NCBI RefSeq assembly: GCF_016313185.1
Contig: NZ_CP066218.1
Location: 2,232,001 to 2,296,000, forward strand
Reading direction: 5' to 3'
DNA: 64,000 nt
Origin: Mycolicibacterium baixiangningiae
GTDB lineage: Bacteria > Actinomycetota > Actinomycetes > Mycobacteriales > Mycobacteriaceae
Position 1 is the first letter of the stretch; every line of letters starts with the position of its first letter. The notes beneath the pieces are model-generated. The model did no database searches and had not been told where the DNA came from. It saw nothing but the letters and a program-made list of their open reading frames with translations. Shown piece by piece: positions 1 to 8,212 of this stretch. The position numbers and the translations under genes are program-made.

Positions 1-968
1 AGGTTCCCGCCGGTTCGCTGACCGCGCTGCTCGGCCCCAGCGGTTCGGGGAAGTCGACGCTGCTGCGGGCGATCGCCGGTCTGGATCACCCGGACACCGG
101 CACGATCACCATCGACGGCCGCGACGTGACCAACGTGCCGCCGCAGCGCCGCGGAATCGGCTTCGTCTTCCAGCACTACGCGGCGTTCAAGCACCTGTCC
201 GTGCGGGACAACGTCGCGTTCGGGTTGAAGATCCGCAAGCGGCCCAAGGCGGAGATCAAGGAGAAGGTCGACAACCTGCTCGAGGTGGTCGGGCTGGCCG
301 GCTTTCAGAACCGCTACCCCAACCAGCTCTCCGGTGGCCAGCGGCAGCGGATGGCGCTGGCCCGCGCGCTGGCGGTGGACCCGCAGGTGCTGCTGCTCGA
401 CGAGCCGTTCGGTGCGCTCGATGCGAAAGTGCGTGAGGATCTGCGGGCCTGGCTACGCCGCCTGCACGACGAAGTGCACGTCACCACGGTGCTGGTCACC
501 CACGATCAGGCCGAGGCGCTTGACGTCGCCGACCGCATCGCCGTGCTCAACAAGGGCCGTATCGAACAGGTCGGCTCGCCGACCGAGGTGTACGACACCC
601 CGGCCAACGCGTTCGTGATGTCGTTCCTGGGTGCGGTGTCGTCGTTGAACGGCACGCTGGTGCGGCCGCACGACATCCGCGTCGGCCGCAACCCCGAGCT
701 GCCGATCTTCGAGAACGAGTCGGTGCAGTCCACAGGCGTGGTCAAGGCCACCATCGACCGCGTCGTGGTGCTGGGCTTCGAGGTCCGCCTCGAGCTGACC
801 AATGCGGCGACCCACTCGCCGTTCACCGCGCAGATCACCCGCGGGGACGCCGAGGCGCTCGGGCTGCGCGAAGGCGAGACCGTCTACGTGCGGGCCACTC
901 GGGTGCCTGAGATCCCCGGCGCCGAGCTGCCGAAGGCCGACGAGGACCAGTCGCTGACCAACGCGTGA
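1..968 (+). CDS. cysA: Sulfate ABC transporter ATP-binding protein, 5' end outside window
   Basis: ATPase of the CysTWA-SubI sulfate/thiosulfate importer, acting on the cytoplasmic face of the membrane. The frame is open from base 3. It shows a Walker A (GPSGSGKST), the Q-loop (FQHY), the ABC signature ([15 protein letters not shown]), Walker B ([11 protein letters not shown]) and the switch histidine (VTHDQ). A C-terminal TOBE-like extension includes [10 protein letters not shown] and ends with TGA at 966-968. About 40 N-terminal residues are missing, assuming the usual length of about 350. The gene lies beside the sulfite/APS reductase genes, which fits sulfate assimilation. The match to mycobacterial CysA is strong, though related Fbp/Pot ATPases share the motifs; the sulfur context supports CysA. 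Confidence 0.92.
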   Translation, partial: VPAGSLTALLGPSGSGKSTLLRAIAGLDHPDTGTITIDGRDVTNVPPQRRGIGFVFQHYAAFKHLSVRDNVAFGLKIRKRPKAEIKEKVDNLLEVVGLAGFQNRYPNQLSGGQRQRMALARALAVDPQVLLLDEPFGALDAKVREDLRAWLRRLHDEVHVTTVLVTHDQAEALDVADRIAVLNKGRIEQVGSPTEVYDTPANAFVMSFLGAVSSLNGTLVRPHDIRVGRNPELPIFENESVQSTGVVKATIDRVVVLGFEVRLELTNAATHSPFTAQITRGDAEALGLREGETVYVRATRVPEIPGAELPKADEDQSLTNA

Positions 969-1012
969 GTTTGCCGAGTGTGTGGTGTCATCCGCGACGC
1001 GCCGCACCCGCC

Positions 1013-1075
1013 GTACGAGAGTGCACAGTGGGCGCCCGGTGTGCTCAGTCGGCGAACGTCAGGCCGCTGCAGTCG
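1013..1075. repeat. Hairpin-forming intergenic repeat, copy 1
   Basis: Imperfect inverted repeat (GAGTGCACA against TGTGCTC) just beyond the stop of the leftward CNNM gene. It ends in the 18-mer CGAACGTCAGGCCGCTGC, which recurs at copy 2 near 3540-3557. It may act as a transcription terminator for the leftward gene or be a dispersed intergenic element. Copy boundaries are approximate. Confidence 0.5.
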
Positions 1076-2057
1076 GGAGCAGCCGGTGCAGCAGATCGGT
1101 CAGCGTCAGCAGACCCCGGCCGGTGGGGCCGTCGACGACGACCAGATGGCTTCGCGTCTCCCGCATGGTGCGCAGCGCTTCGTACACCGGCGTGTTCTCG
1201 GACAGCGTGAGGACCGGACGCATCAGCGTGCGCGCGGTGCCGGACCCCGGCAGGCTGTCGCGAACATGGACAACTCCGACGGTGGCCGTGCCGTCACGCA
1301 CCAGAAGCCGCAGATGTCCCGTCGCGTGCGCGGTCTGCTGAATCTCCGCGGGCGTGGCCTCGGGTCGGACGTGGCTGTAAGCAGCCGCGCGGCGGGCCAC
1401 CTGCCCGACCGTCAGCGCCTCGAGTTTCAGCGCGCTGGTGAGGTTAGCGTGGTAGCGCTCGTCGAGTGTGCCGACCGTCGCCGAGTGCTCGACGAGCTGA
1501 CGCAGGGCATTCGGGTCCTGGGTGTCGGCCAGTTCGTCGACCGGGGTGACGCCGACACGTCGCAGACACCAGTTGGCGACCTGGTTGAGGCCCCGTAGCA
1601 GCGGACGGGTGACGAACATGAATCCGCGCATCGGCAGGGCGAGCAGTGTCGCGGAGCGTTCGGGGTGCGCGATGGCCCACGACTTCGGCGCCATCTCGCC
1701 GACCACGAGGTGGAGGAATGTGACGATCGCCAACGCGAGGACGAAGCCGCCGCCGTCGGCAGCCCACGACGGCGCGCCGAGGCTGGTCAGCAGCGGTGTG
1801 ATCGCATGGTGCACAGCGGGTTTGGTCACCGCGCCGAGCATCAGTGTGCACACCGTGATGCCCAGCTGGGCGCCGGCGAGGAGCACCGAGAGTTCGCCGG
1901 CGCTGCGCAGCGCGGCCCTGGACCCGGCACTGGTGGCAGCCGCATCCTCGAGTCGATTGCGTCGTGCGGCGATCAGCGCGAACTCCACGGCGACGAAGAA
2001 CGCGCTCAGACCGATGAGCGCGACGGTGATCGTCGCGACCACCCACGGGCTACTCAT
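1059..2057 (-). CDS. CNNM/DUF21 membrane protein with CBS pair
   Basis: 332-residue membrane protein resembling the shorter partner of the mycobacterial Rv1842c/Rv1841c pair. A DUF21/CNNM domain (residues 1-190) has hydrophobic segments (WVVATITVALIGLSAFF, FVLALAIVTFLHLVVGE) and the family motif GEMAPKSWA. A degenerate CBS pair follows (about 205-325; LVVVDGPTGRGLLTLTDLL). The family is linked to Mg2+/divalent metal transport or homeostasis, but the substrate cannot be read here. The start overlaps the stop of the upstream CNNM gene by 8 bp, so the two are co-transcribed and probably form a heteromer. No CorC_HlyC domain is visible, unlike its larger partner. Confidence 0.85.
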   Translation of the reverse strand: MSSPWVVATITVALIGLSAFFVAVEFALIAARRNRLEDAAATSAGSRAALRSAGELSVLLAGAQLGITVCTLMLGAVTKPAVHHAITPLLTSLGAPSWAADGGGFVLALAIVTFLHLVVGEMAPKSWAIAHPERSATLLALPMRGFMFVTRPLLRGLNQVANWCLRRVGVTPVDELADTQDPNALRQLVEHSATVGTLDERYHANLTSALKLEALTVGQVARRAAAYSHVRPEATPAEIQQTAHATGHLRLLVRDGTATVGVVHVRDSLPGSGTARTLMRPVLTLSENTPVYEALRTMRETRSHLVVVDGPTGRGLLTLTDLLHRLLPTAAA

Positions 2058-3420
2058 CGTCGGCCTCCCGATCCGGTGCGCTGACGGTGACGAACACGCT
2101 GGCCGGCACGCGCCGTTCGACCGCCCGCACCTGCGCGACGATCTGTCGCTTGGGTGGGGGGCCGTCGCTCATCAGATCCGCGTTGTCAGTGGGCAACTCG
2201 ATCGTGACAGCGTCACCGACGTCGGGCAGGCCCGCGGCCTGCGCGATGACCATGCCCGCGACCGTCTCGTAGTCGCCCGCGGGGAGCGTGAGCCCGAGGG
2301 TGCGTTCGGCTTCGTCGAGTGGAAGGTCGCCGGCCAGCATCCAGCCGCCGTCACCGGCAACGGCGTCCGCTGCGGATTCGGTGTCGTGCTCGTCGTCGAT
2401 CTCGCCTACCAGTTCCTCCGCTAGGTCCTCGACGGTGACGATGCCGGCGAACCCGCCGTATTCGTCGATGACGATCGCCATCTCGTTACCCGCCTGCGCC
2501 AGCTCGCGCACCACGTTGGGCAGCGGGAGGGTCTCTGGTACGACCACCGCGGGACGACAGTGCGCGCGGGCGGTGCCGGTTCGGGCTGCCGGGCCGAGCA
2601 GGTCGTGTAGATCGATCACGCCGATGACGTCGTCGGGACCCGACCCGATGACGGGGTAGCGGGTGTGGCCGGTGGCCATTCGCTCCAGCACACCGGCCAC
2701 CGGTTCGTCGGCTGCGACGTGGTCGACACGGGAGCGCGGGATCATCGCGTGTTCCGCAGTGCTGGTGGGGAAGTCGAGGATCCGGTCGAGCAGCGCCGAC
2801 AGATCCTGCGGGATCTCGCCGGCCTGCCGGGACGCGGCGACGATGTGCTCGAGGTCCCGCGGTGTCGCGGAATGCTCGACGTCATGCACCGGTTCGATGC
2901 GAAGCAGCCGCAGCAGCGCGTTCGAGGACTGGTCGAACAACCAGATCAGCCAGCCGAACAGCTTGAGGTAGATCGTCGTCGACAACGCCAGCCAGCGTGC
3001 CAGCGGTTCGGGTTTCGCGATCGCCAGGTTCTTCGGGAACAGTTCCCCGAACACCATCTGCACCACGGTCGACACCGCGATCGCCACTACTCCGCCGACG
3101 CCGACCGCCACCACGGTGGGTGTTCCGGCGCCGTTGAGCAGCACCTCCAGACCGTGACCGATCAGCGGTTCGGCGGCGTAGCCGACGAGCAGGCCGGTGA
3201 CGGTGATGCCCAATTGGGCACCCGACAGCATGAACGAGGTGCGGCGGGTGACGGCCAGCGCACGTGCCGAGGCCTGGTCACCTGCTTCGGCGCGGGCCTT
3301 GAGCCGGGACCGGTCCACCGCCATGTAGGCGAATTCCTGCGCGACGAAGTAACCGGTCAATGCGGTGATCGCCAGCACGACGAGGAAGCCGATGAGAATT
3401 CCGAGCGCGGCGGTCAGCAT
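2050..3420 (-). CDS. CNNM/CorC-type membrane protein with CBS domains
   Basis: 456 residues, similar to M. tuberculosis Rv1842c from memory. DUF21 membrane domain at about 1-195 with the motif GELFPKNLA. CBS pair at about 215-335, including AGNEMAIVIDEYGGFAGIVTVEDLAEELVGEI. A C-terminal CorC_HlyC (transporter-associated) domain at about 350-430 contains WMLAGDLPLDEAERTLG. Family members are implicated in Mg2+ or other divalent cation handling; older annotations call them hemolysins. It is the first gene of a two-gene leftward operon. Confidence 0.88.
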   Translation of the reverse strand: MLTAALGILIGFLVVLAITALTGYFVAQEFAYMAVDRSRLKARAEAGDQASARALAVTRRTSFMLSGAQLGITVTGLLVGYAAEPLIGHGLEVLLNGAGTPTVVAVGVGGVVAIAVSTVVQMVFGELFPKNLAIAKPEPLARWLALSTTIYLKLFGWLIWLFDQSSNALLRLLRIEPVHDVEHSATPRDLEHIVAASRQAGEIPQDLSALLDRILDFPTSTAEHAMIPRSRVDHVAADEPVAGVLERMATGHTRYPVIGSGPDDVIGVIDLHDLLGPAARTGTARAHCRPAVVVPETLPLPNVVRELAQAGNEMAIVIDEYGGFAGIVTVEDLAEELVGEIDDEHDTESAADAVAGDGGWMLAGDLPLDEAERTLGLTLPAGDYETVAGMVIAQAAGLPDVGDAVTIELPTDNADLMSDGPPPKRQIVAQVRAVERRVPASVFVTVSAPDREADDE

Positions 3421-3490
3421 GCGACCGCCCTGGGTATGTGAGGTTGCATCAGTCCTTGCTCGGTGGAGGTGCGGAAGTATCCGTCGGTGT

Positions 3491-3557
3491 CCAGAGTACC
3501 GACGCTGTGCGAGTGCTGTGTGCCGTCAGCGCGCACTCGACGAACGTCAGGCCGCTG
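3491..3557. repeat. Hairpin-forming intergenic repeat, copy 2
   Basis: CGAGTGC and GCACTCG form an inverted repeat immediately downstream of the leftward chelatase-like gene. They are followed by the same 18-mer CGAACGTCAGGCCGCTGC that ends copy 1. In both copies the 18-mer overlaps the last codons and stop of a leftward gene ending in Ala-Ala-Ala. It may be a terminator or dispersed repeat. Confidence 0.5.
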
Positions 3558-4272
3558 CGCGCGCCCCGGCCACCTCGTCGAAGCGGTCGAGCACCGTGGC
3601 CGCCACCAGATTGTGCGACCCCAGTGGCTCGGCCATCGAAATATCCTCGCGCGCAGCGAAATCCGCGACGCGGTCGGTGATGCGGCCGTGGGCGAGGAAC
3701 CACGGCACGATGACCAGCCGGCGGGCCCCCGACCGTCGCAACTCGACCGCGGTCTCGGCCAGGTTGGCGTGCGGACCGGTGGCGAACGCCACCTGCGCGC
3801 CGGCCCACCGGGTGCCGTCGGACAGCGCCGTGGCGACCGTCGACGTCTTCGCGTTGGCCGCCGCACGCGACGACCCGACCGCGACGACGATCACCCCGAG
3901 ACGGTCGTCGTGGGGCGACACCCCCGCCTCGGCCAGCCGTAGCCGCGCCACCGCCAGCAGCGCAGGATCCTCGCCGAGCACATCGGCGGTCCGCACGCGC
4001 CGGCCCAGCCCGTCGATCACCGCGGGGATGTCGACACGTGCGTGGTAGGCGTCGGCCAGCAGGAACGGGACGACGGTGGCGTCGTGGGTCTGCGCGAGCA
4101 CCTCGTAGAGCGCCGGTTCGGTCTTCTCGAGGAACGCGGCGCGCACATCGAGCCACGGCCGCAGCCGCCGGATCCGTCCGGCCACCGCGTGGGTGACCGC
4201 CGCAGACCGCGGATCGACGCTGCCGTGCGCCGTCAGGACCAGAGTGCTGCTCAAGACTGGTGCAGCCCGCAT
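3547..4272 (-). CDS. CbiX/SirB-type sirohydrochlorin chelatase-like protein
   Basis: Probable cobalt/iron chelatase of the CbiX family (homologue of Rv2393, annotated che1 in mycobacteria). With nirA and cysH in the same operon, a role in inserting iron into sirohydrochlorin to make sirohaem for NirA is the natural inference. The first half has TLVLTAHGSVDPRS with the metal-binding His and a second histidine region DATVVPFLLADAYHARVD. The second half repeats the fold (GVIVVAVGSS, LVIVPWFLAHGRITDRV). The ATG at 4272 lies 22 bp inside cysH. A TTG at 4254 overlaps the cysH stop (TTGA) and would also begin just before the conserved region. Neither has a clear Shine-Dalgarno sequence, so the start is uncertain by six codons. 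Confidence 0.85.
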   Translation of the reverse strand: MRAAPVLSSTLVLTAHGSVDPRSAAVTHAVAGRIRRLRPWLDVRAAFLEKTEPALYEVLAQTHDATVVPFLLADAYHARVDIPAVIDGLGRRVRTADVLGEDPALLAVARLRLAEAGVSPHDDRLGVIVVAVGSSRAAANAKTSTVATALSDGTRWAGAQVAFATGPHANLAETAVELRRSGARRLVIVPWFLAHGRITDRVADFAAREDISMAEPLGSHNLVAATVLDRFDEVAGARAAA

Positions 4273-4958
4273 TCGATCTTGCCGGTGCCCGCCCAGCGCC
4301 CGCTGCGCGGATCGGCCCCCTCGATCGGCTTGGCCGTGCAGGGTGCACAACCGATCGACGGGTAGCCCTCGTCGACCAACGGGTTGACCAGCACACCGTT
4401 GGCGTCGATGTAGGCCTGCATGTCGTCGTCGGACCACGCCGCGATGGGGTTGATCTTCACCAGCCCGAACGCCTTGTCCCAGCTGATCAACGGTGCGTTG
4501 GCGCGGGTGGGGGCCTCGACCCGGCGGATGCCGGTGACCCACGCCGAATAGCCGCTCAACGCCTTGGTCAGGGGTTCGACCTTGCGCATCCGGCAGCACT
4601 CGTTGGGCTGGCGGGCGAACAGATCCTTGCCCAGCAGCGCGTCCTGCTCGGCGACGGTCCGGTCCGGCGCGACGTTGACGACGTGGACGTCGTAGACCGC
4701 CTCCACCGCGTCCCGGGTGCCGATCGTCTCGGCGAAGTGGTAGCCGGTGTCGAGGAACAGGATGTCGACGCCTGGACGCACGGTGGCCGCCATGTCGACG
4801 AGCACCGCGTCCTGCATGTTCGAAGCGACGACGTAGTTACCCCTGAAATGCTCGTCGGTCCAGCGCAGCAGGTCCCACGCGCCGGCGTCGGGGCCGAGTT
4901 CGCCCGCACCGCGCTCGGCCAGCTGCTGCAGGTCCGTCTCTGTCATCAGATCAGTCAT
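4251..4958 (-). CDS. cysH: Adenylyl-sulfate (APS) reductase
   Basis: Reduces activated sulfate to sulfite in cysteine biosynthesis. 235 residues. It has the P-loop-like motif VASNMQDAVLVDMA, and the cysteine pairs ECCRMRKVEPL and IGCAPCT that ligate a [4Fe-4S] cluster. These cysteines mark the APS-using (assimilatory, actinobacterial) rather than PAPS-using class. The family C-terminal catalytic ECGLH motif is present at the end (KIECGLHQS). A good ribosome site (GAGGTGATT) lies 8 bases before the ATG. The start sits only 7 bp beyond the nirA stop, so translation is probably coupled within the nirA-cysH-cbiX operon. Confidence 0.95.
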   Translation of the reverse strand: MTDLMTETDLQQLAERGAGELGPDAGAWDLLRWTDEHFRGNYVVASNMQDAVLVDMAATVRPGVDILFLDTGYHFAETIGTRDAVEAVYDVHVVNVAPDRTVAEQDALLGKDLFARQPNECCRMRKVEPLTKALSGYSAWVTGIRRVEAPTRANAPLISWDKAFGLVKINPIAAWSDDDMQAYIDANGVLVNPLVDEGYPSIGCAPCTAKPIEGADPRSGRWAGTGKIECGLHQS

Positions 4959-4965
4959 CGTGCAA

Positions 4966-6651
4966 TCACCTCAGGTCTGCGTCGTCCGCGCGTAGCGCCC
5001 ACGTAGCGAAACGCTCACCGTGCTCGCGTTGTTTCACGAAGTTGCGCACCACCCGCTCGATGTAATCACCGAGCTCGGTGGCCGGCACCTTGTGCTGGCG
5101 CAGTTTGCGGCCGAAGCCGCTGTCGAGGCCGAGGCTGCCGCCGAGGTGGACCTGGAAGCCCTCCTCCGGACCGTTGCCTTCGTCGACCATCTGGCCCTTG
5201 AAGCCGATGTCGGCGATCTGGATGCGGGCGCAGGAGTTCGGGCAGCCGTTGATGTTGATCGTGACGGGAACGTCGAGCTGGGCGTTGATGTCCTCCAGCC
5301 GCTTCTCGAGTTCGGGCACCAGCACCTGAGAACGGCTTCTGGTCTCCGCGAAACTCAGCTTGCAGAACTCGATCCCGGTGCAAGCCATCAGGTTTCGCCG
5401 CCAGTGCGACGGCGAGGACGGCAGGCCCAGCGCATCCAGCCCCGCGCGCAGGTCGTCGAGCTTGTCGTCGGGCACGTCGAGCACGATCAGCTTCTGATAC
5501 GGCGTGAACCGGATCCGGTCACTGCCCGCCGCCTCGGCCAGATCGGCGACCTTGGTCAGGATCGTGCCGGAGACGCGGCCGGCGATCGGGGCCACGCCGA
5601 CGGCGTTGAGGCCGTTCTTGAGCTTCTGCACACCCACGTGATCGATGGGGCGCGTCACCGGATCGGGGGCGGGCCCGTCGACCAGCGGGCGCTTCAAATA
5701 CTCGGTCTCGAGGACTTCGCGGAACTTCTCGACGCCCCAGTCCTTGATCAGGAACTTCAGCCGCGCCTTGGCCCGCAACCGGCGGTAGCCGTAGTCGCGG
5801 AACACGCTGACGACGCCTTCCCACACGTCGGGCACCTCGTCGAGCGGCACCCACGCGCCCACCCGCTGGCCCAGCATCGGGTTGGTGGACAGCCCGCCGC
5901 CGACCCAGAGATCGAACCCCGGGCCGTGTTCGGGGTGTTCGACGCCGATGAACGCGACGTCGTTGACCTCGTGCACCACGTCTTGCAGGCCCGAGATCGC
6001 CGTCTTGAACTTGCGGGGCAGGTTCGAGTACTCCGGCTTGCCGATGTAGCGGCGGACGATCTCCTGCACGGCGGGGGTGCCGTCGATGACCTCGTCGAGC
6101 GACTCACCGGCCAGGGGGGAGCCGAGGACGACGCGGGGGCAGTCGCCGCACGCCTCGGTGGTCTGCAGCCCGACCTCGTCGAGCCGTCGCCAGATCTCCG
6201 GCATTTTCTTGACGTCGATCCAGTGGTACTGGACGTTCTGCCGGTCGGAGATGTCGGCGGTGTCCCTGGCGAAGTCGGTCGAGATGCCGCCGAGCGTGCG
6301 CAACGCCGCGGCGGTCAGCGCGCCGCCGTCGCTGCGGACCCGCAGCATGAAGTACTCGTCCTCGAGCATGTCGGTGTTCTCGTCACCGGTCCATGTGCCG
6401 TCATAGCCGGGCTTGCGCTGCGTGTAGAGGCCCCACCAGCGAAAACGGCCGCGCAGATCACCTTTGTCGATGCTGTCGAAGCCGCCGGGGGCGTAGATGT
6501 TCTCGATGCGCTCCCGCACGTTGAGCGGGTTGTCGTCCTTCTTGGACTGTTCATTGGCGTTGAGCGGCTCGCGGTAACCCAACGCCCACTGGCCCTCGCC
6601 GCGGGGGCGCTTGGCGGGACGAGGCGTGGCTTGGGCCGGAGTCTCGGTCAT
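4966..6651 (-). CDS. nirA: Ferredoxin-dependent sulfite reductase
   Basis: Six-electron reduction of sulfite to sulfide using sirohaem and a [4Fe-4S] cluster (NirA/SirA). 561 residues, close to the 563 of M. tuberculosis NirA. Nitrite/sulfite reductase half-domains and haem domains are present. The cluster/sirohaem cysteines appear as ACTGIEFCKLSFAET and NGCPNSCAR. The YHWIDVKKMPEIW and ACGDCPR regions are also typical. The ATG at 6651 is preferred over an upstream in-frame ATG at 6699 because AAGGAG lies about 10 bases ahead and the protein then matches the family N terminus (GQWALGYREPLN). It is first in the operon, under a cysteine-rich leader peptide and an SD-masking hairpin. Confidence 0.96.
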   Translation of the reverse strand: MTETPAQATPRPAKRPRGEGQWALGYREPLNANEQSKKDDNPLNVRERIENIYAPGGFDSIDKGDLRGRFRWWGLYTQRKPGYDGTWTGDENTDMLEDEYFMLRVRSDGGALTAAALRTLGGISTDFARDTADISDRQNVQYHWIDVKKMPEIWRRLDEVGLQTTEACGDCPRVVLGSPLAGESLDEVIDGTPAVQEIVRRYIGKPEYSNLPRKFKTAISGLQDVVHEVNDVAFIGVEHPEHGPGFDLWVGGGLSTNPMLGQRVGAWVPLDEVPDVWEGVVSVFRDYGYRRLRAKARLKFLIKDWGVEKFREVLETEYLKRPLVDGPAPDPVTRPIDHVGVQKLKNGLNAVGVAPIAGRVSGTILTKVADLAEAAGSDRIRFTPYQKLIVLDVPDDKLDDLRAGLDALGLPSSPSHWRRNLMACTGIEFCKLSFAETRSRSQVLVPELEKRLEDINAQLDVPVTININGCPNSCARIQIADIGFKGQMVDEGNGPEEGFQVHLGGSLGLDSGFGRKLRQHKVPATELGDYIERVVRNFVKQREHGERFATWALRADDADLR

Positions 6652-6658
6652 AGAGGTT

Positions 6659-6675
6659 GGCTCCTTCTCGGAGCC
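6659..6675 (-). promoter_or_regulatory. Hairpin sequestering the nirA ribosome-binding site
   Basis: On the minus strand GGCTCC-GAGAA-GGAGCC forms a perfect 6-bp stem with a 5-nt loop. Its 3' arm contains the nirA Shine-Dalgarno sequence (AAGGAG). The hairpin begins about 100 nt after the leader-peptide stop. It looks like the translational switch controlled by ribosome progress through the cysteine codons upstream; that mechanism is inference. Confidence 0.55.
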
Positions 6676-6774
6676 GGCGTTGGGACCGCGCTGGATCACC
6701 GGTGGGCTGTCCGGCGGCGCAGATCCGGCGGCCAGCTGAAGACAATGGGTGGGCTGGGTCCTAGATCAGACGCG

Positions 6775-6870
6775 TCAAGGCAGACAACGACAGGTACACA
6801 CACGTTTGAAGTCGACATGCCGACGAGCCACCAACGCGATACGAGTGCGAAGGGCAGGGACGGCGGTCAC
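6775..6870 (-). CDS. Cysteine-rich leader peptide of the nirA-cysH operon
   Basis: 31-codon ORF upstream of nirA, ending ARRHVDFKRVCTCRCLP then TGA. The R-x-HVD-x-x-RVC core with clustered Cys codons matches the actinobacterial 'putative leader peptide' family found ahead of sulfur genes. It also matches the polycysteine leaderless sORF attenuators described in mycobacteria. GTG at 6870 is chosen because CAGAAT lies exactly 6 nt upstream (6877-6882 on the plus strand), as expected for leaderless transcription. An internal GTG at 6831 would give an 18-residue version. Likely function: when Cys-tRNA is scarce, ribosomes stall at the Cys codons and open the downstream structure to raise nirA expression. 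Confidence 0.8.
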   Translation of the reverse strand: MTAVPALRTRIALVARRHVDFKRVCTCRCLP

Positions 6871-6876
6871 GCCGCC

Positions 6877-6882
6877 ATTCTG
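6877..6882 (-). promoter_or_regulatory. Candidate -10 box of the nirA leader transcript
   Basis: CAGAAT on the minus strand, 6 nt ahead of the GTG of the leader peptide. The spacing puts the transcription start on the start codon (leaderless mRNA). No clear -35 is visible. Sequence inference only. Confidence 0.4.
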
Positions 6883-6973
6883 CCACGGACGGCCGCATAT
6901 GCCCTAGCCGGCCGATATTTGCGCTCGCGGCGAGCAAAAGTCCGCGCAGGCCCACCCTGGCGCGTCTGGGACC

Positions 6974-8161
6974 ATGGCGAGAGTGAGTATCCGAACCGCC
7001 CCCGCGCATGCGCCGGATCTGGCCGCGACTCCCGGGCGGCCGTTCGGCCTCTACATCCACGTGCCGTTCTGCGCGACGCGGTGCGGCTACTGCGACTTCA
7101 ACACCTACACCCCGGCCGAGGCGGGCGGTGCGAACCCCGACGGCTGGCTGGCCGCGATGCGCCGGGAGCTGGCGCTGGCGGCCCGCACACTGGGGTCGCC
7201 GCCGCCGGTGCAGACCGTCTTCGTCGGCGGTGGGACGCCGTCGCTGCTGGGGGGTGACGGTCTCGGCGCTGTGCTGGATGCCGTGCGCGAACACTTCGAG
7301 CTGGCGCCCGGCGCGGAGATCACCACCGAGGCCAACCCCGAGTCGTCGGGGCCCGAGCTGTTCGACGCGCTGCTGGTCGCCGGCTACACCCGGGTGTCGC
7401 TTGGCATGCAGTCGATCGCCCGTCACGTCCTCACGGTGCTCGACCGGCTGCACTCACCGGGGCGGGCGCTGGCAGCCGCGGGCGAGGCGCGCGCGGCCGG
7501 ATTCGGCCACGTCAACCTCGACCTCATCTACGGGACGCCGGGGGAGACCGACGACGACCTGCGCCGGTCGGTCGACGCCGCCGTCGGGGCCGGGGTCGAT
7601 CACGTGTCGGCCTACGCGCTGGTGGTCGAGGACGGGACCGCGCTGGCGCGTCGGGTGCGCCGCGGTGAGGTGGCCGCACCCGACGACGACGTGCTGGCGG
7701 CGCGCTACGAACTGCTCGACGCGCGGCTGGCGGAGGCCGGGTTCGGCTGGTACGAGGTGTCGAATTGGGCGCGGCCCGGCGGGGAGTGCCGCCACAATCT
7801 CGGCTACTGGGCCGGTGGTGAATGGTGGGGTGTCGGACCGGGCGCGCACGGGTTCCTCGGCGACACCCGGTGGTGGAACGTCAAGCACCCCAACACCTAT
7901 GCGGCCGTACTGGCCGAGAACTCGCTGCCCGTCGCCGATTTCGAGGTGCTCGACCGAGCCACCCGGCACACGGAGGACGTGATGCTGCGGGTGCGGCTGC
8001 GCAGCGGGCTGCCGTTGGAGATGCTCACCGCCGACGAGCGAGGCCGCGTCGGCACCGTCGTCGCCGACGGTCTCGCTGTGGTTGCCGGGGCCCGGCTGAT
8101 CCTCACCGAGCGCGGACGGCTGCTGGCCGACGGGGTGGTGCGCACGCTGCTCGCCGATTAG
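6974..8161 (+). CDS. hemW: Radical SAM haem chaperone HemW (HemN-like)
   Basis: 395 residues. The radical SAM cluster motif is CxxxCxxC (FCATRCGYCDF, about residues 35-45), preceded by LYIHVPFC. GGGTPSLL and the TTEANPES region follow, then a HemN C-terminal domain ending ILTERGRLLADGVV. Such proteins were long annotated as oxygen-independent coproporphyrinogen III oxidase. Most single-copy bacterial members of this length lack the HemN N-terminal extension and are haem-binding chaperones (HemW), which fits here. It is divergent from the nirA operon; in M. tuberculosis hemN also neighbours the sulfite reductase genes. Confidence 0.9.
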   Translation: MARVSIRTAPAHAPDLAATPGRPFGLYIHVPFCATRCGYCDFNTYTPAEAGGANPDGWLAAMRRELALAARTLGSPPPVQTVFVGGGTPSLLGGDGLGAVLDAVREHFELAPGAEITTEANPESSGPELFDALLVAGYTRVSLGMQSIARHVLTVLDRLHSPGRALAAAGEARAAGFGHVNLDLIYGTPGETDDDLRRSVDAAVGAGVDHVSAYALVVEDGTALARRVRRGEVAAPDDDVLAARYELLDARLAEAGFGWYEVSNWARPGGECRHNLGYWAGGEWWGVGPGAHGFLGDTRWWNVKHPNTYAAVLAENSLPVADFEVLDRATRHTEDVMLRVRLRSGLPLEMLTADERGRVGTVVADGLAVVAGARLILTERGRLLADGVVRTLLAD

Positions 8162-8202
8162 ACCCGAAGGTGGATCACCCCGGATCGGGCCGGCTGTGCG
8201 AA

Positions 8203-8208
8203 TATTGT
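8203..8208 (+). promoter_or_regulatory. Candidate -10 of the 6-methylsalicylate synthase gene
   Basis: TATTGT (TANNNT type), overlapping the alternative GAATAT at 8200-8205, directly precedes the ATG at 8213. No Shine-Dalgarno sequence is visible, suggesting a leaderless or near-leaderless transcript. The iron box lies just downstream. Confidence 0.4.
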
Positions 8209-8212
8209 CCGC

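Noticed and set aside
5020..7257. 745-residue plus-strand frame across nirA
   Set aside because: Antisense shadow of nirA and of the hemW start; no domain, and it would erase the leader peptide region.
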